Shown here in pieces: positions 32,867-41,817 of a DNA stretch of 64,000 nucleotides. Each line of letters starts with the position of its first letter. The stretch's first letter is position 1. Origin of the DNA: Prevotella sp. (GTDB lineage Bacteria > Bacteroidota > Bacteroidia > Bacteroidales > Bacteroidaceae); contig JAFTGH010000016.1 in NCBI GenBank assembly GCA_017458005.1, forward strand, positions 1-64,000, in the 5' to 3' direction. The position numbers and the translations under genes are program-made. The notes beneath the pieces are model-generated. The model had not been told where the DNA came from. It ran no database searches and worked only from the letters and a program-made list of their open reading frames with translations.

Positions 32867-35800
32867 ATGAGTAAAAAGTTTACTTCTCTTTTGGTATTGG
32901 CAACAGCGATGCTGCTTGCAGTACCGACTCAGGCGCAGGTAGCCAAGAAACAGGCTCCCGCATCTAAGAAGTTTGAGGCACATAAGATGGTGTCTCCAAG
33001 AAAGACTGTCGCCATGGAAAAGGCTGTTGATGCCTACAAAGCCATGAAGGCAAGTAAAGAGGAAACACAAGTTCCTCTGCGTGCGAAGGAAGACCGTAAC
33101 GCATTCCGTCCTTTTGCGTTCTCAGCCGTTCCCCAGGCTCCTCTGAAAATTTTGAAGGCTACTGGTGAGGTGGCTGATGCTCACGGTATTATTACCAAAC
33201 CTGGTGATGGTGTACAAAAAGTATACACTCGTACAGGTCAAGGTTACAAGTATGCAAGTGGCTCTTCTACGTTGGTAGAGCAAAGTGGCGAAGCGCAAAT
33301 CGTAGAGTGTGAGGATGGAACGATCTATTTCAAGGATATCGTTTCAACTTATGCTAGTGGAGCGTGGGTAAAGGGAACTAAAAGTGGTAATACTATCACA
33401 GTTCCTACCAAACAGCCAGTTAGCTACAATTCAGACTATAATGCTACGCTGAGTGTCCGTTGGGGCACAGGTGATGGTACAGCCAATGTAACTGCAGCAG
33501 ATGACATTGCTGAGAACTTCACATTCATCGTTGACGAGACTGCAGGAACCATTTCTCTGCAGAACACTACTGCTACTCAGTTCATGGCTGTTTTGTGGGA
33601 TGATGACAATTCTTATTCTGGAAATGGTGTTTTCGAAACAGTCTACACTTATGCTCATGATTATGTGGCTCCCACAATTGTGACAGTTACACCTCCAGCT
33701 GGTTTGACAACAGCAACATGGTACACGCAAGGTGATACTTACTCTTCATCTACTCTTACTCCGTTCAGAGGTGAAGTTACAGTCGGCTTCGATGGTAGTG
33801 ATGTCTACTTGAAGGGAATCTTCAGTAACTTCCCTGAAGCATGGATGAAGGGTACAATTGAAGGTAGCACAGTTACCTTTAAAGATTTGCAGGTTCAGGG
33901 TACATCTGGTACATATACAATCTATGGTGTAGGTACAGATGGTAGCAATCTGCAGGACTTTACCATGACCTATGATGCTGAAGCAGGTAAACTGACCTCA
34001 GTAAACTATCTGTTGGCTAACGCAGCAGAAGACAGAGTTTTCTATATGACATTCATCTATGATATCACTATCACGAAGGACGCTCCTGCTGAGGAGGTCG
34101 CCGAGACAGGTGCTCCTGTAGATGTGATTCCTTACGAGAACAAGTTCGAAACAGCCGAAGAGCAGGCTCAGTTTGGTATCATTGATAGTAATTTTGATGG
34201 TAGCACATGGACTTTCGAGAAAGATGCTGTTAGCGGTAGCGATGGTTCTGCACGTTACAAATGGAGCAGCAGCAACGACGGTAATGACTGGTTGATTTCT
34301 CCAGCCATTAAGTTGACCGCAGGTGTTAAGTATCGTGTTGCATTTGATACTCGTTCACAGAGTAGTTACAATGCAGAGCGTGTAGAGTTGAAGATGGGTA
34401 AGGAGGCTAAGGCTTCTGCTTTGACTGAGCAGGTGATTGCTGCTACAGATGTGGCCTGGAATACCGCTTATGAGACTCTTGAGAACGAAGAGTTCACTGT
34501 TGCCGAGGACGGTTATTACCACTTCGGTATCCACGCCATCTCTGATGCAGATTCCTACTACCTCTGGGTTGATAACTTTGTTGTAGAGTTGGGTCTGAAG
34601 CCAGGTGCTCCCGCTGCTCCTGCTATCGAGGTGATCTCTGGTAATGTCGGTGACTTGACAGCCACGGTGAAGGTTACTGCTCCTACCAAGAATGCCGGTG
34701 AAGAGGATCTGACTGAGAATATCTCTAAGATTGAGATTCTCCGCAATGGTGAGGTTGTTGGTCAGTTGACAGATGTCGCTCCTGGTGCAATGAAGCGCTT
34801 CTTCGATGAGCCCGCAACTGCAGGCACCTATACCTATCAGGCAGTTCCTTACAACAGCGTAGGTAAGGGTGTGAAGAGTGAGAAAGTTAGTCTCTATGTC
34901 GGTGTTGACGTTCCTGCAGACCTTGAGGAGGTAAATGCCGTAGATAACGGTACATCCGTCACGTTCTCATGGACTCCTGTTGGTAATGTTGGTGCTAATG
35001 GCGGTTACGTTGATCCTACCACCGTTAAATATGGTATCTGGACCACAGAACTTGTTTCCTTCTGGGGCTTCACTTGGCTGGATCTGGCTGAGAAGATTGG
35101 TGAGGCAACTGGCACAGGTTCTGCTACTGTTGAGTTTAATACCGAGGAAGGCGATCAGCAGTCTATGGAGTTTGCCGTACAGCCCACGAATGAGATGGGT
35201 GCAGGTACTGAGGCATATGCTGATGCTCTGCTGATTGGTAAGTCTTATGAGTTGCCATTCAACGAAGGCTTCGCTGGCAAGACACTCCACTACTACTGGT
35301 CATCAAATGCATTCTTGGGTGTTTCTGAGGAGGCTACAGACGATGATGGCGTTTCCCTCACTCTTGCTACTCAGGACGCTTCACAGCCTGTATACCTGAT
35401 TTCTGGTAAGATCAATATCAACAATACTGTTAACCCAACGCTCCTGTTTGATGCAAAGAGTGCTAACGTTAGTCAACTCTATGTGCTCGGTGCCAAGGAC
35501 GGTGGTCAATTTGACGTGCTGCAGACAGTCAGTCTGACTGCTGCAAATCAGACAGTCAAGATACCTCTGACTTCACTCGCTGGTGGACGTTATGTACAGT
35601 TCGCACTCCTTGCCCAGTACACTACCCCGCTGACTGCTGACGATGAAGGAAATATCTTAGATTGGGGTGACAATATTGTCATCGACGCCATCCGTGTGGT
35701 TGACCTCTATCAGTACAACCTCGGTGTGTCAATTGCCGCTCCTGCTTCCGTAGTTGCAGGTCAGAAGGCTGCTATCAAGGCTACTGTAGAGAATAAGGGT

Positions 35801-37042
35801 GAGAATGCCGCTGAGGGTTACAGCATCGTCATCAAGGCTGGTGACAAGGAGTTGCTGAACGAGACCGTTACTGAGGCGCTCGCTCCATTCAAGAATGCTG
35901 AGTATACCGCAGAGTTGGAGACCACTATCTTCGACGAGGCTGGTGACGTAGCCATCACTGCTGAGGTTACTTACGAGAATGACCTAGAGCCAGACGACAA
36001 CAAGACAGATGCTATCATTACCGTCAAGGAGCCTACCGCTCCAGCACCAGAGGGTCTGACCGCTACTGATAAGGGTGACGCAGGTGTAGACCTCGCATGG
36101 AGTGCTCCTTCTGTTTCTGCTACAGAGACGACAGATGATGTCGAGTCTTATGCAGACTTTGATAATGGTGGAGTGGCTGATGACCAGGGACAGTCTACTG
36201 GTGATACTGGTGCTATCGGTGAGTGGACTGTATTCAATGGAAACGCAGGCTCATGGGGCTATGGCTTCAATGGTACTCAAACAACGCTTGGTGATCAGGT
36301 AGCATTCCAGGTATTTAATCCTGGTGCTGTTTCTGCAAGCCTTGCAGCGTCTTATCCTGCACACAGTGGCGATAAGTACTTCATCTCTGCTTGTACGGCT
36401 GAACCTGAGGGTGCTGTTGCTCCGACTAATCACTGGCTGATCTCACCTGAGTTGCCTGGTGTCGCACAGACCGTTAAGTTCTATGTTCGTGAACTTGTTG
36501 CCGACTATGGTGCTGAGACTTTCGAGATTTTGGCTTCATCTACTGATAACAAACCCGAGAGTTTCACAGTAGTAGAGTCTAAGAGCACTTCATCTACCGA
36601 GTGGGAGGAAGTAAGCGCAGATCTGCCCGAGGGCACGAAGTTCTTCGCTATCCACCATACTTCTACGGATGTCTGGGCACTGCTCGTTGACGATATCACC
36701 TTCCTCGTTGGTGGTGCTAATGTTGCTTCTTACAACATCTACTACGAGGGTGAGTTGATCGCTACTGTAACTGGTGACGTGACAACATACACTGTTGCTG
36801 CTAACAAGATCCAGGCAGGTAACCATACGTTCTCTGTAACGGCAGTTTATGCTAATGGCAGCGAGTCTAAGCCTATCTCTGTACAGGCAGACGTAACTAC
36901 TGGTATCCAGAAGATTGCTACCGATGGCAAGCCTGTAGACGTTTACGCACTCGATGGTAAGTTGGTTCGCCAGCAGACTAAGAGTCTCGACGGTCTGAAG
37001 GGTGTCTATGTCATCAACGGTAAAAAGGTTATGATTAAGTAA
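32867..37042 (+). CDS. Large secreted multidomain protein with choice-of-anchor J domains and a T9SS C-terminal signal
   Basis: 1391 residues. A signal peptide (about 1-24, ending TQAQ) is followed by a region of unknown fold. Three 'choice-of-anchor J'/cleaved-adhesin-like segments follow, at about 420-575 (GNDWLISPAIKL), 795-950 and 1090-1285 (TNHWLISPELPG), separated by FnIII-like and CARDB-like modules. The last ~45 residues (VYALDGKLVRQQ ... GVYVINGKKVMIK) look like a type A C-terminal signal for type IX secretion. It probably reaches the surface through SprA. Similar domains occur in gingipain adhesin regions, but no binding partner can be named. Codon use (many GCT, GTT, TCT) differs from its neighbours and suggests high expression. 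A strong terminator follows. Confidence 0.88.
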   Translation: MSKKFTSLLVLATAMLLAVPTQAQVAKKQAPASKKFEAHKMVSPRKTVAMEKAVDAYKAMKASKEETQVPLRAKEDRNAFRPFAFSAVPQAPLKILKATGEVADAHGIITKPGDGVQKVYTRTGQGYKYASGSSTLVEQSGEAQIVECEDGTIYFKDIVSTYASGAWVKGTKSGNTITVPTKQPVSYNSDYNATLSVRWGTGDGTANVTAADDIAENFTFIVDETAGTISLQNTTATQFMAVLWDDDNSYSGNGVFETVYTYAHDYVAPTIVTVTPPAGLTTATWYTQGDTYSSSTLTPFRGEVTVGFDGSDVYLKGIFSNFPEAWMKGTIEGSTVTFKDLQVQGTSGTYTIYGVGTDGSNLQDFTMTYDAEAGKLTSVNYLLANAAEDRVFYMTFIYDITITKDAPAEEVAETGAPVDVIPYENKFETAEEQAQFGIIDSNFDGSTWTFEKDAVSGSDGSARYKWSSSNDGNDWLISPAIKLTAGVKYRVAFDTRSQSSYNAERVELKMGKEAKASALTEQVIAATDVAWNTAYETLENEEFTVAEDGYYHFGIHAISDADSYYLWVDNFVVELGLKPGAPAAPAIEVISGNVGDLTATVKVTAPTKNAGEEDLTENISKIEILRNGEVVGQLTDVAPGAMKRFFDEPATAGTYTYQAVPYNSVGKGVKSEKVSLYVGVDVPADLEEVNAVDNGTSVTFSWTPVGNVGANGGYVDPTTVKYGIWTTELVSFWGFTWLDLAEKIGEATGTGSATVEFNTEEGDQQSMEFAVQPTNEMGAGTEAYADALLIGKSYELPFNEGFAGKTLHYYWSSNAFLGVSEEATDDDGVSLTLATQDASQPVYLISGKININNTVNPTLLFDAKSANVSQLYVLGAKDGGQFDVLQTVSLTAANQTVKIPLTSLAGGRYVQFALLAQYTTPLTADDEGNILDWGDNIVIDAIRVVDLYQYNLGVSIAAPASVVAGQKAAIKATVENKGENAAEGYSIVIKAGDKELLNETVTEALAPFKNAEYTAELETTIFDEAGDVAITAEVTYENDLEPDDNKTDAIITVKEPTAPAPEGLTATDKGDAGVDLAWSAPSVSATETTDDVESYADFDNGGVADDQGQSTGDTGAIGEWTVFNGNAGSWGYGFNGTQTTLGDQVAFQVFNPGAVSASLAASYPAHSGDKYFISACTAEPEGAVAPTNHWLISPELPGVAQTVKFYVRELVADYGAETFEILASSTDNKPESFTVVESKSTSSTEWEEVSADLPEGTKFFAIHHTSTDVWALLVDDITFLVGGANVASYNIYYEGELIATVTGDVTTYTVAANKIQAGNHTFSVTAVYANGSESKPISVQADVTTGIQKIATDGKPVDVYALDGKLVRQQTKSLDGLKGVYVINGKKVMIK

Positions 37043-37061
37043 AATCATTAATAACTCTATG

Positions 37062-37095
37062 AAAGGAGCGCACTCGAAAGGTTGCGCTCCTTTTT
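37062..37095 (+). terminator. Rho-independent terminator of the adhesin-like gene
   Basis: AAAGGAGCGCA (37062-37072) pairs with TGCGCTCCTTT (37083-37093) and runs into five Ts. Confidence 0.9.
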
Positions 37096-37142
37096 GTGTT
37101 ATTTTTATGTACCTTTTATACTTTAGTTTCATTTCTTTTTTG

Positions 37143-37150
37143 TATCTTTG
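37143..37150 (+). promoter_or_regulatory. -7 promoter box of the C10 protease gene
   Basis: TATCTTTG lies 39 bases before the ATG at 37190, directly after the preceding terminator. Confidence 0.6.
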
Positions 37151-37189
37151 CAGGCAAATTTTGAAATTTAATTATTTTCCAACTTCCCA

Positions 37190-39703
37190 ATGAGAAACAA
37201 TAGACTTATCTTGATGTTGGCGTTTGCTGTGGTTGCCCTTGTCGCTACGGCAACACCACGCAGCAAGCAACAGATGAAAGAGGCAGCCGTGCGGGCAATC
37301 AACGAGCAGCGCGCTGCCAAGCGAAGGGCACCTATAGTTGCTGGAGAACTACAGACCTTGAAGTCAACGGCGGCTTATGAGGTCCTTGGCTACGAGGGTG
37401 GTGGTTTTGCCGTCATGGCAAAGGACGACGTGGCACCTGAGGTGCTGGGTGTCTCTGCCAAGCGGTTTAATGAGGAGAACACCAACTTCCAATGGTGGCT
37501 GAAGGCAATCAGCCAGGTGGTGGAGAGTGCTGCTAATAATGGTGTGACACTGACTCCTATTGCCCCTGATCCCAGCAAGTTCCCCACCGCAGTGCCTCCA
37601 ATGCTGACCACGGAGTGGGACCAGTTAGAGCCCTATAACCGTCTCTGTCCTACGCATAGTACTGGCGGACGCTGCTATACAGGTTGTGTGGCAACAGCAA
37701 TGGCGCAGGTGCTGAACTATTTCAAGACACCAGAGCACGGCATCGGACAGCGTACCATCTACTACGGTAGTCAGGCAGTCACCGCGAACTTCGAGGAAGA
37801 CTACTACGACTGGGATAATATGCTCGACAAATATACCTATGGCTATAGCGACACAGAGGCTAACGCAGTGGCTGTGCTGATGCGTGACTGCGGTGTTGCT
37901 GCCAACATGGAATATGGCGGTTCTACCGAAGGTGGTAGTGGCGCCTACTCACAAGATGCCGCCGATGGTCTGCGTACCTACTTCGGCTTTGCTGATGCAC
38001 AGTGCATAGAGCGTGACAACTACTATGGGACCAACTATTACACGGACGCAGAATGGATGGACATGGTGTTCCGCGCACTCAGCGAGGACGGTCCTATCTA
38101 CTATGGTGGCGCCGATACTTGGCAGGGCGGACACGCTTTCGTGCTGCATGGCTATAACGCAGAGGGTAAGGTGTATGTCAACTGGGGATGGAGTGGTGAC
38201 GATGATGGTTACTACGATATCTCACTGCTGAACCCCTCCTACTACCAGTTCAGTGTCGGGCAGGATATGATTATCGGTGTGAAGGGTGCTCCCCGTGACT
38301 TGACCGATGAGGTTGTCGCTCTGACAGAGGCTGGTACACTGAGTTCTCAGATGACTGACGAGATGATAGGAACGGTAGGTAGTCTGAAACTGACTGGTGA
38401 CATCAACTCCAGTGACCTGCGACAGATTCGTCGCCTTGCCGGTATTGACGAGCATGGGGAAAGGACGGTTGGTTATTTGCAGACACTCGACCTCTCGGAG
38501 GCTCGTATCGTGAGTGGTGGCGACCCATTCCTGATTGATGGCAGTAATGAACTGACGACAGCCGATAACGAGTTGCCACAGCGTGCTTTCTATGGTTGCA
38601 GATACCTCAAGAGCATCAAACTGCCTAACGGACTGAAAACATGGGGCGAGGGCGCATTGGCACTCTGCTCGATGCTATCAGATGTCGACCCAGGTACTCC
38701 AGCAGAGGATGCTGACTTCGTGATTGCCGATAACATCGTATGGAACAAAGACAAGACTGAGATCATTGCCGCACTGCCATCCGTCAGTGGGGTGTTGGAT
38801 GTCGCCAAGGGAACGAAAACGCTCCATGACTATGCGCTTGCAGGATGTGCTCGCCTGACCAAGGTCGTCGTACCAAGCAGTATCGAGACCATCGGTCGTG
38901 AGGCATTGCGTAACTGTAGCGGACTGAGCGAGATCCGTATGGTGTCTCGTGAGGCTCCAACTCTTAGTGGCGCAGATGTCTTCGCAGGTATCTCTTACTA
39001 CACCTGTAAACTCTATGTACCCAGTGGCAGTAAGACGAAATATGCGCAGAAGGCACAGTGGAATAGTTTCAAGGGCAGTGACTACGACAATATCTTGGAG
39101 TTTGGCTCGTCCGTCAAAGTGCGTAACACCATCCGTTACTATGGTGAGGAGAACCCAGAACTGACTTATACCGTACAGGGCGACCCCATTGAGGGAACAC
39201 CAGTTCTTACCTGTGAGGCGACGATAGACTCTCCCGCAGGGCGTTATCCCATCACCATCGAGGCAGGAACGATCACTGACGAGAATGTGACACTGCTCGA
39301 TGGCTATCTGGTGGTACAGAAGGTGAGTGCTACTGCCACCGTGGCTAATGTTACCCGTGAGGTAGGGCAGCCTGACCCTGAGTTCACACTGACCTTCGAG
39401 GGTCTGGTGAACGGTGACGAGGTGCCTGTATGGGTGGAGGAACCAGTCTTTACCTGTGAGGCTAACGCCGACTCTCCCGCAGGTGACTATCCTATCACCG
39501 TGACAGCGAAGGCAGAGAGTTATGACCTGACATTCGTGGCGGGTACACTGACGATTCTTCCTGCGTCAACAGGTATCAACAAAGTAACTGTCTCGGAGAA
39601 CAGGAAAGATACGCCTTACTACCGCCTGAATGGACAGCGTAGTATGGTACCCTCGCAAAAGGGAGTTTATATCCACAATGGTCGTAAGATAGTTGTGCGA
39701 TAG
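37190..39703 (+). CDS. Secreted C10-family cysteine protease with leucine-rich and MBG domains and a T9SS C-terminal signal
   Basis: 837 residues. A signal peptide (about 1-22) and a SpeB-inhibitor-like prodomain (about 25-125) precede the C10 (streptopain) domain. The catalytic Cys166 is in YTGCVATAMAQV, His315 in GGHAFVLHGY, and the stabilising Trp follows in YVNWGWSG. C-terminal to it come BspA-type leucine-rich repeats (about 465-640), two MBG-like Ig repeats (about 645-795) and a terminal RLNGQRSM...GVYIHNGRKIVVR type IX signal. The enzyme probably degrades host or dietary proteins at the cell surface after removal of the prodomain. It lies next to another T9SS cargo gene but has its own promoter. 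Confidence 0.93.
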   Translation: MRNNRLILMLAFAVVALVATATPRSKQQMKEAAVRAINEQRAAKRRAPIVAGELQTLKSTAAYEVLGYEGGGFAVMAKDDVAPEVLGVSAKRFNEENTNFQWWLKAISQVVESAANNGVTLTPIAPDPSKFPTAVPPMLTTEWDQLEPYNRLCPTHSTGGRCYTGCVATAMAQVLNYFKTPEHGIGQRTIYYGSQAVTANFEEDYYDWDNMLDKYTYGYSDTEANAVAVLMRDCGVAANMEYGGSTEGGSGAYSQDAADGLRTYFGFADAQCIERDNYYGTNYYTDAEWMDMVFRALSEDGPIYYGGADTWQGGHAFVLHGYNAEGKVYVNWGWSGDDDGYYDISLLNPSYYQFSVGQDMIIGVKGAPRDLTDEVVALTEAGTLSSQMTDEMIGTVGSLKLTGDINSSDLRQIRRLAGIDEHGERTVGYLQTLDLSEARIVSGGDPFLIDGSNELTTADNELPQRAFYGCRYLKSIKLPNGLKTWGEGALALCSMLSDVDPGTPAEDADFVIADNIVWNKDKTEIIAALPSVSGVLDVAKGTKTLHDYALAGCARLTKVVVPSSIETIGREALRNCSGLSEIRMVSREAPTLSGADVFAGISYYTCKLYVPSGSKTKYAQKAQWNSFKGSDYDNILEFGSSVKVRNTIRYYGEENPELTYTVQGDPIEGTPVLTCEATIDSPAGRYPITIEAGTITDENVTLLDGYLVVQKVSATATVANVTREVGQPDPEFTLTFEGLVNGDEVPVWVEEPVFTCEANADSPAGDYPITVTAKAESYDLTFVAGTLTILPASTGINKVTVSENRKDTPYYRLNGQRSMVPSQKGVYIHNGRKIVVR

Positions 39704-39726
39704 ATGAATGATTTGACAAATTGGAG

Positions 39727-39758
39727 ATGGGATTAGTCAACGGCTAATCCCATTTTTT
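39727..39758 (+). terminator. Terminator of the C10 protease gene, embedded in the 3' end of cca
   Basis: ATGGGATTAG (39727-39736) and CTAATCCCAT (39744-39753) form a perfect stem with a seven-base loop, followed by a T-run on the plus strand. The minus-strand stop codon and last codons of cca lie within it. Confidence 0.85.
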
Positions 39759-41202
39759 GTGCCTTCTCCATCAGAAGTCGCATGAGAGGCTCACGCTCGT
39801 TCTCTACTTGATTGTCGAGGACGGCGTCTTTTAAATATTGCTTCAAGATACCTACCTCACGAGAAGGCTGCAGATGGAATAGTTCCATGATCTCATTGCC
39901 ATCGATGACAGGTTGCAACAACCGTTTGTAGTCTTTCTCCTTCAGGTCGGCAAGTTTCTCACGCACCATCCGAAAATTCTCTAGGAACATTTTCTTGCGT
40001 ACCTCGTTCTTGGAGGTGATATCTGCCTCGCAGAGCGTCATCAGGTCGTCGATATCATCACCAGCATCATTTAACAAACGGCGTACGGCGGAGTCTGTCA
40101 CCACCTCGTCAGCAATGGCGATGGGGCGCATGTGGAGGTCGACGAGTTTCTGCACATACCGCATCTCTGCTCCCATGGGCAGTTTCAGGCGACGGAAGAT
40201 ATCCTGCACCATCTTCGCCCCCACATAATTGTGGTTATGGAAAGTCCAGCCTGTCTTCGGTTCCCATCGTTTCGTCTTTGTCTTCCCGATGTCATGTAGC
40301 AGGGCTGCCCACCGTAAATAAAGACTATTGGCTGTTTGCTGTTCGCTGTTTCTCACGACATTCTCCAACACCTCAAGCGTATGGTAGAAATTATTCTTAT
40401 GGGCACGTCCGTCACGCTTCTCCACGATGTCTAAGGCGGCAAGTTCTGGCAGGATGATTTGCAAGAGTCCACTGCGCTGCAAATACTCGAAGCCAATACT
40501 GGGATGGGGAGCCATCATGATCTTGTTAAGTTCGACCTCAATACGCTCGCCGCTGACAATCTTGATGCGGTCAGCCATTCGCTCTAACGCCTCAAAGGTC
40601 TCTTCCTCAATCTGGAAATTCAGTTGGGTGGCGAAACGGATGCAGCGCATCATACGTAGCGGGTCATCGGAAAAGGTCACTTCCGGGTCGAGTGGGGTGG
40701 CGATGATATGGTCCTCTAAGTCGGCAATGCCATTGAAGGGATCCACTAACTCCCCAAAGCGCTCCTTGTTCAGACAGATCGCCATCGCATTGATGGTGAA
40801 GTCGCGACGGTTCTGGTCGTCCTCCAGTGTGCCGTCCTCCACGACAGGTTTGCGGGAGTCATGGCTGTAACTCTCTCTTCTCGCTCCCACGAACTCAATT
40901 TCTAATGGCTGTTGTCTTTTAGCCTTAGGCGGTTGGTATTTCACCTGCGCCGTTCCGAAATTGCGGAAAACGGACAGGTGAGCCTTATGTCCCAAGACCT
41001 TCTTCAGTTCTGAGGCTACTTGGATGCCACTACCCACTACGACGACATCGATATCGTCGGAAGGACGCTCCAAGAAGATGTCACGCACATAGCCTCCCAC
41101 CACATAGCACTCCACGCCCAAACGGTCAGCGACAGCACTTATCTGATGGAAGATCTCACGGTCTAATATCTTTGCCAAAGCAGCATCAGAATAGAGTTTC
41201 AT
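39733..41202 (-). CDS. cca: CCA tRNA nucleotidyltransferase / poly(A)-polymerase-family HD protein
   Basis: 489 residues from the ATG at 41202 (MKLYSDAALAKILD). The frame extends upstream to 41346, but that part lies beyond the promoter box. The nucleotidyltransferase signature CYVVGGYVRDIFLERPSDDIDVV carries the metal-binding Asp pair. RNA-binding helices and an HD domain (WAALLHDIGKTKTKR) follow. It adds or repairs the 3'-CCA of tRNAs. An in-frame run of three 7-base repeats (40331-40351) encodes a short Ser/Glu/Gln/Thr/Asn loop just before the HD domain. Divergent from the DUF1599 operon. Confidence 0.94.
   Translation of the reverse strand: MKLYSDAALAKILDREIFHQISAVADRLGVECYVVGGYVRDIFLERPSDDIDVVVVGSGIQVASELKKVLGHKAHLSVFRNFGTAQVKYQPPKAKRQQPLEIEFVGARRESYSHDSRKPVVEDGTLEDDQNRRDFTINAMAICLNKERFGELVDPFNGIADLEDHIIATPLDPEVTFSDDPLRMMRCIRFATQLNFQIEEETFEALERMADRIKIVSGERIEVELNKIMMAPHPSIGFEYLQRSGLLQIILPELAALDIVEKRDGRAHKNNFYHTLEVLENVVRNSEQQTANSLYLRWAALLHDIGKTKTKRWEPKTGWTFHNHNYVGAKMVQDIFRRLKLPMGAEMRYVQKLVDLHMRPIAIADEVVTDSAVRRLLNDAGDDIDDLMTLCEADITSKNEVRKKMFLENFRMVREKLADLKEKDYKRLLQPVIDGNEIMELFHLQPSREVGILKQYLKDAVLDNQVENEREPLMRLLMEKAQKMGLAVD
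40331..40351. repeat. Three tandem 7-base units inside cca
   Basis: GCTGTTT GCTGTTC GCTGTTT (plus strand) is three near-identical heptamers, 21 bases in total, so the reading frame is kept. They encode a polar loop in the protein. Confidence 0.75.
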
Positions 41203-41224
41203 GACATTTTTTCCTTTTCGGCTG

Positions 41225-41232
41225 CAAAAGTA
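41225..41232 (-). promoter_or_regulatory. -7 promoter box of cca
   Basis: The minus strand reads TACTTTTG, 22 bases before the ATG at 41202. It lies back to back with the plus-strand box at 41246-41253. Confidence 0.6.
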
Positions 41233-41245
41233 CAAAAAAAAATTG

Positions 41246-41253
41246 TAACTTTG
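41246..41253 (+). promoter_or_regulatory. -7 promoter box of the DUF1599-tpiA-folE operon
   Basis: TAACTTTG ends nine bases before the ATG at 41263, leaving a leader of only about five bases. Confidence 0.6.
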
Positions 41254-41262
41254 CATGCGAAT

Positions 41263-41817
41263 ATGGCAAAAGAAAACGAGAAAACGAATGTGCAGTTTGA
41301 GCAGGTGATGCAGGAATGCCGTAACTTGTTTGAGAAGAAACTCCATGACTATGGGGCTTCATGGCGCATCCTGCGCCCCCAGTCGCTGACCGACCAACTT
41401 TTTATCAAGGCAAAGCGAATCCGTTCCTTGGAGATCAAAAAGGAGTCGCTGGTGGGAGAAGGTATTCGCCCCGAGTTCATCGCCCTGATTAACTATGGGA
41501 TAGTGGGGCTCATCCAACTGGCGCATGGATTCTCTGATACTGTTGACATGCAGCCCAAGGAGGCGATAGCACTCTATGACCGCTACGCTTTGGAGGCACT
41601 GGAACTGATGAAGCGCAAGAACCATGACTACGATGAGGCATGGCGTGGTATGCGTGTCAGCAGTTATACCGACTTCATCCTCACCAAGATAGAGCGTATC
41701 AAGGAGATAGAGAATCTCCAAGGTGACACGCTCGTCAGTGAAGGCATTGACGCCAACTATATGGATATCATCAACTATGCGGTCTTCGGAGCGATTAAGT
41801 TGAGTGAGGAGGGATGA
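41263..41817 (+). CDS. DUF1599 protein (nucleotide-modification-associated type)
   Basis: 184 residues, soluble. Two halves repeat the same motif: [16 protein letters not shown] ... RIRSLE and [16 protein letters not shown] ... RIKEIE, each followed by a hydrophobic helix with INY. This internal duplication is the mark of DUF1599, a family often grouped with nucleotide-modification proteins; the biochemical role is not known to me. It is the first gene of an operon and overlaps the next by ATGA. The ATG at 41263 fits the promoter position; an in-frame TTG four codons earlier is part of the promoter box. Confidence 0.85.
   Translation: MAKENEKTNVQFEQVMQECRNLFEKKLHDYGASWRILRPQSLTDQLFIKAKRIRSLEIKKESLVGEGIRPEFIALINYGIVGLIQLAHGFSDTVDMQPKEAIALYDRYALEALELMKRKNHDYDEAWRGMRVSSYTDFILTKIERIKEIENLQGDTLVSEGIDANYMDIINYAVFGAIKLSEEG

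Noticed and set aside
41203..41346. N-terminal extension of cca
   Set aside because: It crosses the divergent promoter region and the start of the DUF1599 gene; the family N-terminus fits MKLYSDAAL at 41202.
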